DNA of 64,000 nt from an uncultured Thermomicrobiales bacterium. Lineage in GTDB: Bacteria; Chloroflexota; Chloroflexia; Thermomicrobiales; UBA6265. Numbering within the stretch: position 1 is the stretch's first letter; each line of letters begins with the position of its first letter. The DNA is taken from contig CADCWG010000149.1 of assembly GCA_902806335.1 (NCBI GenBank), forward strand, positions 1 through 64,000, written 5' to 3'. The notes beneath the pieces were generated by a model. That model ran no database searches, was not told the DNA's origin, and saw only the letters and a list, made by a program, of their open reading frames with translations. The translations under genes were made by a program, and so were the position numbers. Below, piece after piece: positions 26,624-35,784 of this stretch.

Positions 26624-27598
26624 TCATGCCCACAAGCTACGCAGGAACGTGACCTTCTCGCGCGTCTGGTGGCCGCCCCCACCCTCGTGGTGGTTGTACC
26701 GCCAGACTCGGATCGCCTTCTCCTCCCCGGCGTAGTGGTTGAAGGCCGCGAAGACGGTCGACGGCGGGCAGACCTCGTCCATCAGTCCGACCGAGAACAG
26801 CGCCGGCGCGGTTGCCCGCGCCGCGAAGTTCACGCCGTCGATGTAGGCCAGGGTCGCGAACACGCGCTCGACCTCGTCGCGGTGGGTCAGGCAGAACCGG
26901 GCCAGTTCCTGGTAGGGGTTGGCATCGGTGATCTCGGTCGCCCGCCGGATGTGGCACAGGAACGGGACGTCGGGCAGGCAGGCGGCGAGGTCCGGCGTCA
27001 GGCCGGCCACGGCGAGGGCGATCCCCCCACCCTGGCTGGCGCCCGACACCGCCACCCTCGCGGGATCGACCGCCGGGTGGGTCCGGGCGGCCTCGACGGC
27101 CCGGATCGCGTCGGCGAAGACGCGGCGGTAGTAGTAGGCGTCGGGGTCGAGCACGCCGCGGCTCATGAAGCCGGGGAAGTGGGGGTTGCCGCCGGCGGGC
27201 TCGGGGTCGGGCGTGTCGCCATGGAGCCACGAGCTGCCCTGGCCGCGGGTGTCCATCACGAGATGGGCGTAGCCGGCCGCGCTCCAGAGCAGCCAGTCGG
27301 TCGGGAACCCGCGCCCACCGCCGTACCCGATGAACTCGACCACCGCGGGCAGCGGGCCGGAGCGCTGGCGCGGCAGGAGCAGCCACCCCTTGACGGGCTG
27401 CCCGCCCCAACCGGCGAAGGTGACGTCGAAGATGTCGACGAGGGCCAGCCCGGCGTCGACGGGCACGAAGGTCGGGTTGAGCGGCACGGCGCGGGTCTCG
27501 GCGAGGGTGCGCGCCCAGAAGGCGTCGAAGTCGTCGGGTTCGGTGCGCTCGGGTCGGTAGGCGCGCAGCTCGTCGAGGGGCAGGTCGAAGAGGGCCAT
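26624..27598 (-). CDS. Acetylxylan esterase / cephalosporin-C deacetylase family
   Basis: 324-aa AXE1-type alpha/beta hydrolase, probably removing acetyl groups from acetylated sugars. The nucleophile Ser is in [14 protein letters not shown], the acidic residue in [15 protein letters not shown] and the His in [15 protein letters not shown]. The oxyanion-side [13 protein letters not shown] region is typical. No signal peptide, so a cytoplasmic enzyme working on imported acetylated oligosaccharides. It leads the GH4/ABC genes and supports plant cell-wall sugars as the substrate class (inference). Confidence 0.9.
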   Translation of the reverse strand: MALFDLPLDELRAYRPERTEPDDFDAFWARTLAETRAVPLNPTFVPVDAGLALVDIFDVTFAGWGGQPVKGWLLLPRQRSGPLPAVVEFIGYGGGRGFPTDWLLWSAAGYAHLVMDTRGQGSSWLHGDTPDPEPAGGNPHFPGFMSRGVLDPDAYYYRRVFADAIRAVEAARTHPAVDPARVAVSGASQGGGIALAVAGLTPDLAACLPDVPFLCHIRRATEITDANPYQELARFCLTHRDEVERVFATLAYIDGVNFAARATAPALFSVGLMDEVCPPSTVFAAFNHYAGEEKAIRVWRYNHHEGGGGHQTREKVTFLRSLWA

Positions 27599-27751
27599 CG
27601 GTCTCCGTCGGCTGGGTCGGGCGTGCCCCCAGCGCCGGGGGCGCCCCAGATCGGGGCGCCAGTATCCCCCGCGCCCTTGTCCCTGTCACCCCCGCCGGCG
27701 TTCGGTTCCCGGCGGGTCTGGGTGCCGCCCCTTCGCCGAACGCGGCCTAGC

Positions 27752-28561
27752 TCAGTGGGGGCCGGTGCCCTCCGTGCCGCAGGGGCCGCCGTCGAGGTTG
27801 TCGGCCATCGTCACCTCGTCGCCGGCCATCGTCAGGATCGGCCGGTACCAGGCGGACATCCGCTCCGATGAGCGGCCGACGTAGTGGCCGATGAACGTCC
27901 GCCGGAACCGGTCCGCCGAGCGGTTCGGCCCGGAGCCGTGGACGAGGCTGCCGTTGAAGAAGAGCACGTCCCCTGGCGCGAGGTCGGCCGGCACCGTGGC
28001 GAGGCCGTGCGGCACCGGCACGTACTCGCGGGTGAAGGAGAGATCCCCGTCCGCTTCCTCGGGACAGAAGATGCCCATCCGGTGGGTGCCCGGGACGACC
28101 CGGAGACCGCCGTTCTCCTGGTCGATCGGGTCGAGCGCGACCCAGGCCGCGATGCAGGTCCCCGGCTCGACCTTGAGGAAGAAGTTGTCCTGGTGGAGCG
28201 CCTGTCCCTTCGCGCCTGCCGGCTTGAAATAGACCATGCTCTGGGCCGCGAGCGGCTCCTCGCCGAAGAGGTCGGCGAGGATCGCGCCGAGCCGAGGGTC
28301 GAGCAGGTAGCGCCGGGCGAGGGCGTTGAAGCGGTGCGGGTGCATCACCCGCGGGTACCGCTTGAGCACGTCGCCGCCGGCCTCGATCTCGGGCACGGGC
28401 GCGAAGAACCCGGGCACCGGTCCTGCCGCGTGCAGCGCCATGAACTCGTCGCGGAGCGTCCCGACCTCGTCGTCGCCGAAGAGGCCGCGTACGATGAGGT
28501 ACCCCTCGTCCTGGAACAGGCGGAGCTGCTCCGCCGAGAGCGACGACGGGGTCGCGGTCAT
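27752..28561 (-). CDS. PhyH-family Fe(II)/2OG dioxygenase
   Basis: 269-aa phytanoyl-CoA/ectoine hydroxylase-like protein. Iron ligands: H-x-D in GQALHQDNFFLKVEPGT and the distal His in NGSLVHGSGPNRS; the 2OG Arg is probably in SADRFRRTFIGHY. The ATG at 28561 follows GGAGAG. Second PhyH member of this locus; it differs from the one at 19042 and is not a duplicate. Substrate unknown. Confidence 0.88.
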   Translation of the reverse strand: MTATPSSLSAEQLRLFQDEGYLIVRGLFGDDEVGTLRDEFMALHAAGPVPGFFAPVPEIEAGGDVLKRYPRVMHPHRFNALARRYLLDPRLGAILADLFGEEPLAAQSMVYFKPAGAKGQALHQDNFFLKVEPGTCIAAWVALDPIDQENGGLRVVPGTHRMGIFCPEEADGDLSFTREYVPVPHGLATVPADLAPGDVLFFNGSLVHGSGPNRSADRFRRTFIGHYVGRSSERMSAWYRPILTMAGDEVTMADNLDGGPCGTEGTGPH

Positions 28562-28828
28562 GGTCTCTCCTGCCTCCCTCGCGCGGTTCGCTGGCGTGGT
28601 GGCTGTCCGATCGACCCGATACCCCGCCGCCGTCGGCCGTTCCACGGTAGCGGGGACGCTTGGACGTCTGACCGGACGGCCCTCGCCGCGGTTCCAGTCC
28701 TTAGGCCCTGGATCGCCTGATCCACCATCCCGTGCGACGACCGCCGCTGAACTTTGCCTGCTCGTCCGGCGCCTGGGCGGTCTCGCCTGGTGGCGCCATG
28801 CGGACTCCGCCGGGGTGACCGGGGCGGC

Positions 28829-29875
28829 TCACGCGTCGACGTCGGCCGGCCAGCCGATCCCCGGCACGGTCGGGGGCGAGATCGCGCCGTCGCGGCCGAT
28901 CCCGGCCTCGACCACGATCGGGTTCGCCGTGATCAGGGACTCGTAGTAGGTCGTATTCGGGATCGCGCAGGCCAGGTGCAGGTTCGGCGGGCCGCCGCCG
29001 TGGACCTCGGCGCGGAGGTTGAAGGCGTCCGCCAGGTGGGCGACGCGGAGGCCGCCGGTGACGCCGCCCTTGTAGTGGGTACTGGTCCGCACCAGGTCGG
29101 CCCCGCCGCGGGCAATGAAGTCGGCGATGTTGTAGTGGGCCCCGTCGCTGGTCTCTCCCGAGAGCAGCGGCACGTCGACCTTCTCGCCGAGCCGCCGGTA
29201 GGCCTCGATGTTGAACTCCCGCATCGGCTCCTCGTACCAGAGGTACCCGGCTTCGGCCAGCGCGCGGCCGAGGTAGATCGCCTCGAGCAGGTCGAAGCCG
29301 GCCGAGCCGTCGTACATCAGGTCGATGTCCGGACCGACGTGGGCGCGCAGGTCCTGGCAGAGCTTAGCGTCCCGCCGGTGGTCGCCCCACGCGTGGAGCT
29401 TGATCGCCCGGAAGCCGTGGTCGAGGCACTGGTCGGCGACGTCGAGGTACTCCTCGGTGGTCTCGAAGGTGACGGTGCTGGCGTAGGCCGGGATCCGGTC
29501 CCGGTACCCCCCGAGCACCTGATACAGCGGGAGTCCGGCCAGCTTAGCGGTGAGATCCCAGAGCGCGATGTCCGCCAGGCCGAGCGCGTAGATCGGGAGC
29601 TCCTCGATCCGGTCGATCTCCCAGACTCGGTGCCAGAGATCCTCCTTGAGCAGCGGGTCCGCGCCGAGCAGGGCGCCCCGGAGACGGCGGTCGACCAGGT
29701 CGACGAGGATCGGTCCGCGGGGACCGTAGGCGACCCCGTCCGTCCCCTGGTCGGTCCGGACCGTGAGCTTGGTGGTGACGTTCGTCTCGCCGGAGCCGGG
29801 GAGCCCGGCCCGCCAGCGGAAGCGGTGTGGCACCGGCCGCTCGCTGACCTCGGTCTCGACGGCGGTGATCTTCAC
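28829..29875 (-). CDS. Enolase superfamily enzyme (mandelate racemase/sugar-acid dehydratase-like)
   Basis: 348 aa from a GTG with AGGAGG 7 nt upstream. Mandelate racemase-type barrel: catalytic Lys in RAIKLHAWGDHRRDAK, metal ligands D in IDLMYDGSAGFD, E in WYEEPMREFN and E in PLLSGETSDGAHYN, and a general-base His in AEVHGGGPPNLHLA. Such enzymes abstract the proton alpha to a carboxylate, often dehydrating aldonic or aldaric acids. Within a sugar locus a sugar-acid dehydratase is likeliest. The frame is open upstream but lacks conserved sequence. Confidence 0.9.
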   Translation of the reverse strand: MKITAVETEVSERPVPHRFRWRAGLPGSGETNVTTKLTVRTDQGTDGVAYGPRGPILVDLVDRRLRGALLGADPLLKEDLWHRVWEIDRIEELPIYALGLADIALWDLTAKLAGLPLYQVLGGYRDRIPAYASTVTFETTEEYLDVADQCLDHGFRAIKLHAWGDHRRDAKLCQDLRAHVGPDIDLMYDGSAGFDLLEAIYLGRALAEAGYLWYEEPMREFNIEAYRRLGEKVDVPLLSGETSDGAHYNIADFIARGGADLVRTSTHYKGGVTGGLRVAHLADAFNLRAEVHGGGPPNLHLACAIPNTTYYESLITANPIVVEAGIGRDGAISPPTVPGIGWPADVDA

Positions 29876-30146
29876 GGCGACGCCTCCTGCGTGTAGCGCC
29901 CAGGTGCCACTGACGTGCCGGGCGGGACCGCGCCGGAACCGCGCCGAGAGCTCGAGTAAGGCAGAGGTGGTCCCGGCGGGGAATCGGTCGACCGCGCCTA
30001 ACCAGGAGAGTCGCGCCACCAGGGGTGCCATGGTGCGGTCCGTCTCGCTGGCGGCGCTCGAGACCCGGTTTCTGTCCTCCCCATAGGCGGCCGGACACTG
30101 ACCGCCAGATGCGTTGCGGAGAGCGGTGACGGCCGACGCCCGCCCG

Positions 30147-31499
30147 TCATGCGCCGCAGAAGCGGCGGACGAGGTCGTGGAGGAACCGGGTGGCGAAGGC
30201 GAGGTCGGCAACGGCGATCCGCTCGTCGTGTCCGTGGACGAGCGGCGTGTACTCACCGACGCGCTCGGACGGCGGGAACGGGAAGAACCCGTAGACCTTG
30301 ATCCCCGGCAGGTTCGCCGCGTCCGTGCCGCCCGACACGAGGTAGGGCGCGACCCTCGCGCCGGGGTCGAGCGCGTCGATGGTGGCGGCGATCGCGTCGA
30401 AGAGGGGCGAGGCCGGGTCGGCCGCGATCCCCGCGTCGCGCGAGAGCAGTTCGACCTCGATCCCGTCGCCGACCACCGCCTGGACCTGGTCGCGCCAAAC
30501 GTCCGGATCCTCGCCGGGCAGGATCCGGCCGTCGACGTCGAGCACGACCTCGGAGGGGATCACGTTGATCCGGTGCCCGCCGTGGACGATCGTCGGCACC
30601 GCGGTGTTGCGGGTCGTCGCCCGCAGCAGGGAGCGGGTGTCGTCGTCGAACCCCAGCGCGGCGATGTCGGCCCACCGCGGCGACGGCTCGGCGAGGATCC
30701 GCTCGACGGCTACCGGCCCGTCACCGTCGAGGCTCGGCCCGACCGTCGCCAGCAGCTGGCGGACCGGTCCCGTCAGGATCGTCGGCGGTTCCCAGCCGTG
30801 GAGCCTGACCAGCGCCTCGCCGAGGCGGCGCATCGCGGTGTCGTCCCGCGGGATCGACGCGTGCCCGGGCGCGGCGCGGGCGGTCAGTCGGAGGCGGGCC
30901 GTGCCCTTCTCGCCCGCCTGGCAGAGGTAGAAGGTCTGGCCGCCGAGCCGGATGGCCTCGCCGCCGCCCTCGTTGATCGCGTACTCCGCGTCGAGCAGGT
31001 CGCGCCGGTGGTTCCAGACCCAGCTCGCGCCCCACTCTCCGCCCGCCTCCTCGTCGGCGAAGGCGACCAGCGTGATGTCCCGGTCGAGCGCCACGCCGTC
31101 GCGCTTGAGGCGGAGCAGCACCGCCAGTTCGGCCGCGACCTGGCTCTTCATGTCCAGGGCGCCTCGCCCCCAGACGTAGCCGTCGCGCAGCTCGCCGCCG
31201 AACGGATCGACGGTCCACCTGTCGTGCTCCACGCTGACGACATCGGTGTGGCCGGTCAGCATCAGGGGCCGCGCCAGGGGGGACGCGGCGCGGAGCCGGG
31301 CCGCGACGTTGCCCCGGCCGGGGGCACCCCCGACGACCTCCGCCTCGATCCCCGCCTCCCGGCAGGTATCGGCGATGTAGCGCGCGGCGGCGTCCTCGGC
31401 GCCCGGCGGGTTGGTGGTGTCGAGCCGGATCAGCGCCCGGAGGTGACGCACGGCCTCGTCGGTCAGCGCCTGGTCGACGGGCGCGACGGTGGCGGTCAT
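30147..31499 (-). CDS. M20 family metallopeptidase (carboxypeptidase/deacylase-like)
   Basis: 450-aa di-zinc hydrolase of family M20. Ligands follow the family order: H in MLTGHTDVVSVEH, D in WGRGALDMKSQVA, E-E in FADEEAGGEWG, E in YAINEGGGEAI, and a C-terminal His near PLVHGHDERIAV. The dimerisation (lid) domain is present between. No signal peptide. Not closely similar to the M20 protein at 7619. Substrate probably a dipeptide or N-acyl amino acid; neighbours give no further clue. Confidence 0.9.
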   Translation of the reverse strand: MTATVAPVDQALTDEAVRHLRALIRLDTTNPPGAEDAAARYIADTCREAGIEAEVVGGAPGRGNVAARLRAASPLARPLMLTGHTDVVSVEHDRWTVDPFGGELRDGYVWGRGALDMKSQVAAELAVLLRLKRDGVALDRDITLVAFADEEAGGEWGASWVWNHRRDLLDAEYAINEGGGEAIRLGGQTFYLCQAGEKGTARLRLTARAAPGHASIPRDDTAMRRLGEALVRLHGWEPPTILTGPVRQLLATVGPSLDGDGPVAVERILAEPSPRWADIAALGFDDDTRSLLRATTRNTAVPTIVHGGHRINVIPSEVVLDVDGRILPGEDPDVWRDQVQAVVGDGIEVELLSRDAGIAADPASPLFDAIAATIDALDPGARVAPYLVSGGTDAANLPGIKVYGFFPFPPSERVGEYTPLVHGHDERIAVADLAFATRFLHDLVRRFCGA

Positions 31500-31555
31500 C
31501 GGGTCTCCAGAGGTGGTCCGCCCGCGGGCGGTCGGGACGGGACGGAGCCCGCATC

Positions 31556-33058
31556 CTACGTCTGCCGGGAAGGGTCGGCAACGGCGGCTGCGGCGTGCGG
31601 CTCGCCGGGCACGCGCTCCGAGCCGACGGCCGCGTCCGCCACGGTTCGCAGGTGCCGCAGCGGCGACGGCACCACCCAGAGCGCGGCGAGGGCGAAGCCG
31701 GCGATCGTCACGACGAGCGTCGGGCCGAGCCCGATCCGGTCACCGAGCCAGCCGCCGAGGAGCCCGCCGATGGGGATGCTCCCGGCGACCAGCGTGCGGT
31801 GGCTGGCGGTGACCCGGCCGAGCGCCGCCTCCGGCACCCGGGCCTGGCGCAGCGTCAGCTGCAGGACGTTGTAGAGCGCCAGCGTCCCGTACTGGATCGC
31901 CTCGGCGGCCGCGAGCATCGGCACCGCGACCGCCGGCGCGAGAATCGCCGCCGGGACGAGCGCGCTGGCGAGGGCGCAGACCACCTGCGCCCAGATCATC
32001 GCCGGTCCGACCCCGAGGCGCGTCCCGGCGCGTCCCGCGAGCACCGCCCCGCCGAGCGCGCCCACTCCCCCGCAGGCGAGGATCGCCCCGATTGGGGCCG
32101 GTCCCAGGTGGAGGTCGCGGGTCATGAAGAGGACGTAGACCGCAAGGAACGCGTAGCCGAAGAGGGCGGTCGTCGTCGAGCAGAGGGTGATCGGACGGAG
32201 CAGCGGGTCACGGAGGAGCAGACCGAGCCCGCCCGCGACTTCTCGCGCGATTCCCCTGAGCCCGGACCTCGCCCCCGGCGGCGGCGTCGGCGGCGACGCC
32301 TCCGGGACGGTGATCCGGCGGATCAGGCGCGCCGAGGCGAGGTACGAGGCGGCGTCGACGGCGACCGCGACGGCCGGGCCGGCGAGGGCGACCAGGACCC
32401 CGGCGATGCCGGGCCCGCTCGCCTGGGCGACGGACGCGCTCGCCTCGAGCCGGGCGTTGCTGCCCGCGAGTCGGTCGCGGGGCACGATGGTGGGCAGGTA
32501 CGCCACGTAGGCGACGTCGAAGACGAGCGTCAGCGTCCCGGCGCAGAAGGCGATCGCGTAGAGCACCTCCATGCTCAGCCCGCCCAGCAGGGCCAGCAGG
32601 GGGACCAGGCCGAGCAGGCCGGTCCGTCCGAGGTCGGCGGCGACTAGGAGCGGTCGCCGGCGGTGGCGATCGACCCAGACCCCGGCGCCGAGCCCGAGCA
32701 GCAGGGCGGGCAGCCGCTCGGCGGCCACCAGGAGCCCCATCTGGCCGGGGGTGGCGTCGAGCGTGACGGCGGCCAGCAGCGGCAGCGCCAGCGTACTCAC
32801 CTGCGAGCCGAATTGAGAGACGGTGGTCGCCCCCCAGAATCGCAGGAAGTCGCGGTCCCCGTCGGTTCGGTCGCGCCGGCCTACGAGCCTGCGAAGCGAC
32901 GTGCCCCTCCACCCGACGGCGCCGCCCTGGGCCGTTTCCGGCGCTGGGCGGGCGGTACCGGCTGGGCCCGATGCGGAGGGTTGGTCGAGATCGGTCCATC
33001 GGCCGGGCGGGCTCGGGGACGCGTCGTTGGCGTGGTGCGGGTTCTGGTCGGCGGGCAT
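31556..33058 (-). CDS. MFS transporter (MFS_3/enterobactin-exporter-like)
   Basis: 500-aa 12-TM major facilitator. After a hydrophilic N-terminus (about 65 aa) comes FLRFWGATTVSQFGSQVSTL, a typical first helix of the MFS_3/TMS5 group that includes macrolide and siderophore exporters, and GAGVWVDRHRRRPLLVAADL as motif A. The ATG at 33058 is preceded by GGGGAGAG. It is the most upstream gene of the long minus-strand run. Substrate unknown. Confidence 0.88.
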   Translation of the reverse strand: MPADQNPHHANDASPSPPGRWTDLDQPSASGPAGTARPAPETAQGGAVGWRGTSLRRLVGRRDRTDGDRDFLRFWGATTVSQFGSQVSTLALPLLAAVTLDATPGQMGLLVAAERLPALLLGLGAGVWVDRHRRRPLLVAADLGRTGLLGLVPLLALLGGLSMEVLYAIAFCAGTLTLVFDVAYVAYLPTIVPRDRLAGSNARLEASASVAQASGPGIAGVLVALAGPAVAVAVDAASYLASARLIRRITVPEASPPTPPPGARSGLRGIAREVAGGLGLLLRDPLLRPITLCSTTTALFGYAFLAVYVLFMTRDLHLGPAPIGAILACGGVGALGGAVLAGRAGTRLGVGPAMIWAQVVCALASALVPAAILAPAVAVPMLAAAEAIQYGTLALYNVLQLTLRQARVPEAALGRVTASHRTLVAGSIPIGGLLGGWLGDRIGLGPTLVVTIAGFALAALWVVPSPLRHLRTVADAAVGSERVPGEPHAAAAVADPSRQT

Positions 33059-33394
33059 GACGAACTCTCCCCGATGGTCGGGGAGCGGCACGCCAACCGC
33101 GCGGTGGTCGGGCGCCCGCTCCCGCTGTCCCCCTGCGCCAGGGTGCTAGGACAGCGGTGCGGTGCCTTCGAGGAGGTAGTCCCAGAGGACCGACAGCCGC
33201 CCCATGGGCGGACAACGGGGGAACACGGGTCGATGCCTCCACCGGGCGCATCAGGAGCGGTCGGCGGAACCGACTGCCGGGTCGGGGAGGGTAGCACGCC
33301 GGTCGCGGCCACAGGAACGCCCCGCCCCCATCCGCCGGGCGATGACCGGTCTCGCTCCGGGGCGCCGGCTTGGCTACACTTCGGCGACCGCCCC
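33059..33394. other. Intergenic region between MFS gene and tRNA-Leu
   Basis: No supported gene. It should hold the divergent promoters; TACACT at 33375-33380 is a plausible -10 for the tRNA, 15 bp before its 5' end. No recognisable riboswitch. Confidence 0.4.
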
Positions 33395-33477
33395 GCCGGG
33401 TTGGTGAAATGGCAGACACGCCGGCCTTAGGAGCCGGTGGCCGAGAGGCCGTGAGGGTTCGAATCCCTTGCCCGGCA
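33395..33477 (+). tRNA. tRNA-Leu (UAG anticodon)
   Basis: A complete class II tRNA. Acceptor arms GCCGGGT and GCCCGGC pair (33395-33401 with 33470-33476), with discriminator A at 33477. The anticodon stem CCGGC/GCCGG flanks loop CTTAGGA with anticodon TAG at 33428-33430. A long variable arm (GGCCGAGAGGCC) and the T-loop GGTTCGAATCC are present. The 3' CCA is not encoded (ACCC follows). Reads CUA and, by wobble, other CUN leucine codons. Confidence 0.97.
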
Positions 33478-33573
33478 CCCCCCGCCGCCGAGCTTCGTCC
33501 ACCGGCTGAGCCGAACGCTGAGCCGCCGCCTGCCGCCGAGAACCCTGACCTTGGAGCCAGGGCGTGGGTGGCA

Positions 33574-34542
33574 TCAGCGCTTCTCCGAGCGATAGGTCGC
33601 GGCCGAGCGGAGGGTATGGGGAACGGCCCGGCCGAGCCGGGAAAGTCTGGTTGGCCATGCCTCCCCTGGCCAGGGTCGAAGGTCGCGGCCGACCGTCTGG
33701 GCCAGGGCACGGGGTACCGCACCCCGCGAGGGCGCCCACAGCGCTCCCACCCAGCGCCCAAGATGTTCGCCGGCGAGGGAGGGCTCCCGAAGGTCGGCGC
33801 CACGCTGGCTGCCGAGTTGGTCCACCGCGGCCACCGTCGCGGTCCACACCCGGCCAAGGCCCCACGCCGCGGCCCGGTCCGCTAGCGCGGCCGGGTCGAT
33901 GCCCTCCGCCATGACGGCCACATCGATCAGGTCGCGGGTCCTGAACCGTGGTCCGTAGTGGAGCCAGGCGTGCGCCGCCAGGAGCACGGCGTGGTCCGCA
34001 GGCGGGAGCGTCTCGATCCCGTCAACGGTGACCGCCGACGGCACCGCGGCGGCGATCAGCGTCGCGACGGGTGGCGAAGTTGCCCAGGATGGCGTGGGCA
34101 CCGCATGGTGCAGCTCGATCGGCAGGGGAGAGCGCGGCCAGCGCAACGGCGGTCGGTGCTGCGGCCGGGCGACGGCGGCTTCTCCTTCCGCTGGCCGAAA
34201 GCCCGCCTCGCGAAGCGCGCGATCGGCTTCCCCGGCGTCCGGCACGAGCAGGTCGAGGTCGCCATAGGGCCTCAGTGCCGGGTCTGGGTAGCGGGCGGCG
34301 ACCTCCGCGCCCTTCAGGACGAGGATCGGGCCCTCGAGGACGCCCCGGATACGAACCAGAAGCGGCGGGATCGCCAGGGCGGTGATCGCCGCGCTCCGCT
34401 CCGCCTCGACCCAGGCGGCGGGAACGTCGCGGCCGGTGGCCCGCCATCGCCGGGCGGCGATCAGCTGCAACCCGTGGTCCCGCAACCCGGACGGGTCGGT
34501 CGCCTCGTCGACGATCCGCTCGACCGCCGGCCAGGGGTTCAT
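33574..34542 (-). CDS. Nucleotidyltransferase-family protein (NTP_transf_5-like)
   Basis: 322 aa. Residues 76-100 carry the hallmark LVLKGAEVAARYP then LRPYGDLDLLV, where the D-x-D (about 95-97) would bind metal-nucleotide. This is the 'uncharacterised nucleotidyltransferase' family often found beside PqqD and HprK-like genes in RiPP clusters. C-terminal part is helical, with HAWLHYGPRFRTRDLIDVAV. The ATG at 34542 overlaps the TGA of the PqqD-like gene by 4 bp (ATGA), so translation is coupled. It could nucleotidylate a peptide or protein; that is inference. Ends about 100 bp from the tRNA-Leu 3' end. Confidence 0.82.
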   Translation of the reverse strand: MNPWPAVERIVDEATDPSGLRDHGLQLIAARRWRATGRDVPAAWVEAERSAAITALAIPPLLVRIRGVLEGPILVLKGAEVAARYPDPALRPYGDLDLLVPDAGEADRALREAGFRPAEGEAAVARPQHRPPLRWPRSPLPIELHHAVPTPSWATSPPVATLIAAAVPSAVTVDGIETLPPADHAVLLAAHAWLHYGPRFRTRDLIDVAVMAEGIDPAALADRAAAWGLGRVWTATVAAVDQLGSQRGADLREPSLAGEHLGRWVGALWAPSRGAVPRALAQTVGRDLRPWPGEAWPTRLSRLGRAVPHTLRSAATYRSEKR

Positions 34543-34805
34543 CCCGCGGTCGGCTCCAGCAGCCCCCGTTCGACCAGGTCCGTCGCGAGCGCGATTGCGT
34601 CGGCTCGCGCGAGATCGGGACTGATACCGGTTCGCGCCTCGAGGGCATCCGCGGCGGCGCCGACCGAACTGCCGGCGGCCAGGGCCGTCCACACGATAGC
34701 CGCCGTCGTATTGAGCCCCAGGTAAGTTTCGGTCCGCCCGTCGAACACCACGACCTCGTCGTCGACGGCCCGGTGGTAGACGTGCCCCGCAACCCTGTAG
34801 CTCAC
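34539..34805 (-). CDS. PqqD-like RiPP recognition element protein
   Basis: 88 aa from a GTG that overlaps the HprK-like stop by 4 bp (GTGA). The winged-helix PqqD pattern is clear: VVVFDGRTETYLGLNTTAA, IVWTALAAG, then a helical half with LEARTGISPDLARADA and a C-terminal LVERGLL. Such domains bind the leader part of ribosomal peptide precursors and present them to modifying enzymes. It is translationally coupled on both sides (HprK-like before, nucleotidyltransferase after). The likely ligand is the 81-aa peptide encoded upstream. Confidence 0.88.
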   Translation of the reverse strand: MSYRVAGHVYHRAVDDEVVVFDGRTETYLGLNTTAAIVWTALAAGSSVGAAADALEARTGISPDLARADAIALATDLVERGLLEPTAG

Positions 34806-35644
34806 GCACCCGTCTCCTCGGTGATCCGCACCAGGTCCGTCCCCGTCAGTGAGCGTGGCGGGGCCCCGTAGACGCGAGCTGTGCTCACCAGCCGGACGGC
34901 GAGGTCGAAGCGTCGCCGTGGCTGGCCAGGTTGGGTGAGGACCGGGGCATAGACCTCTCCCAGCACCCCGCTCACGGCCGACGCTCCGGTGAGCCGCTCG
35001 CAACGGTCGTGCCGGTCGGAGAGGACGACGACCGCCGCCAGCGGCACCGGATCGGGGCAGGGGACGACGGGGACTCGGAACTTCCCCGCCGGGTCAGGCT
35101 GCCCTGTGCGTCCCACGGCCCGGTCTGGGGCGAGGCGCAGGACCGGGGGGCCGGGCACGGCGCGACCCCCGGCGTCGAAGGCGAGGAGGTCGTCGGTGAC
35201 CAGCCGCCACCCGCGGTCCAGCAGCGCGAGCGCGGCGCTCGACTTGCCGGAGCCCGAGTGTCCAAGGACCGCGATCGCTCGACCGTCCCGAGCGACGGCG
35301 GAGCCGTGCAACGACTCGTGCCCGCGAGCGGCAAGGACGATCGACCACACGGCGGGGACCAGCAGCATGGCCGCCGCGGCGGGATCGGTCGCGTCGACGA
35401 GGACGCGGTCGGCACGGACGGCGAATCGCGCCTCAGGCCAGGCCAGGACAACGTCGCTGTCCTGGCGCCAGCAGGAGAAGGAGTCGTCGGTCGGGTCGTC
35501 CCAGAGCGGCTCGCCATGGACGGTGACCGGTCCAAGCGCGACGTCGATGTCGATCGAAGCCGGATCGTCCCCTTCCGGCAGCGGCAATCGGAGGCTGGAT
35601 GCGGCGGCGAGACCGAAGAGCCGGTAGCGAAGGGAACCGCTCAT
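34802..35644 (-). CDS. HprK-like P-loop kinase
   Basis: 280 aa. The C-terminal half has the HPr kinase/phosphorylase-like core: His 113 in SLHGSAVARDG, P-loop GHSGSGKSS at 128-136 and LVTDDLLAFD at 149-157. The N-terminal half is a divergent domain found in peptide-cluster HprK homologues, and the HPr-binding domain of true HprK is absent. No ptsH or PTS gene lies nearby. In lasso-peptide clusters relatives of this protein phosphorylate the precursor. The ATG at 35644 is preferred over earlier in-frame starts by homologous-looking beginning. Ends overlapping the PqqD-like gene by 4 bp. Confidence 0.85.
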   Translation of the reverse strand: MSGSLRYRLFGLAAASSLRLPLPEGDDPASIDIDVALGPVTVHGEPLWDDPTDDSFSCWRQDSDVVLAWPEARFAVRADRVLVDATDPAAAAMLLVPAVWSIVLAARGHESLHGSAVARDGRAIAVLGHSGSGKSSAALALLDRGWRLVTDDLLAFDAGGRAVPGPPVLRLAPDRAVGRTGQPDPAGKFRVPVVPCPDPVPLAAVVVLSDRHDRCERLTGASAVSGVLGEVYAPVLTQPGQPRRRFDLAVRLVSTARVYGAPPRSLTGTDLVRITEETGA

Positions 35645-35784
35645 TGAGGACGATCCTGGGCCCAGACTCGCGCGTTCGGCGGCGACCGCCGGGATCGACG
35701 CTTTCTGACGCTCGGCGCATTGTTCGGTGGAGGAATCCGTGTACCCGGGATGGTCTCGGCCCGCGGGGGACACAATCGTAGACC

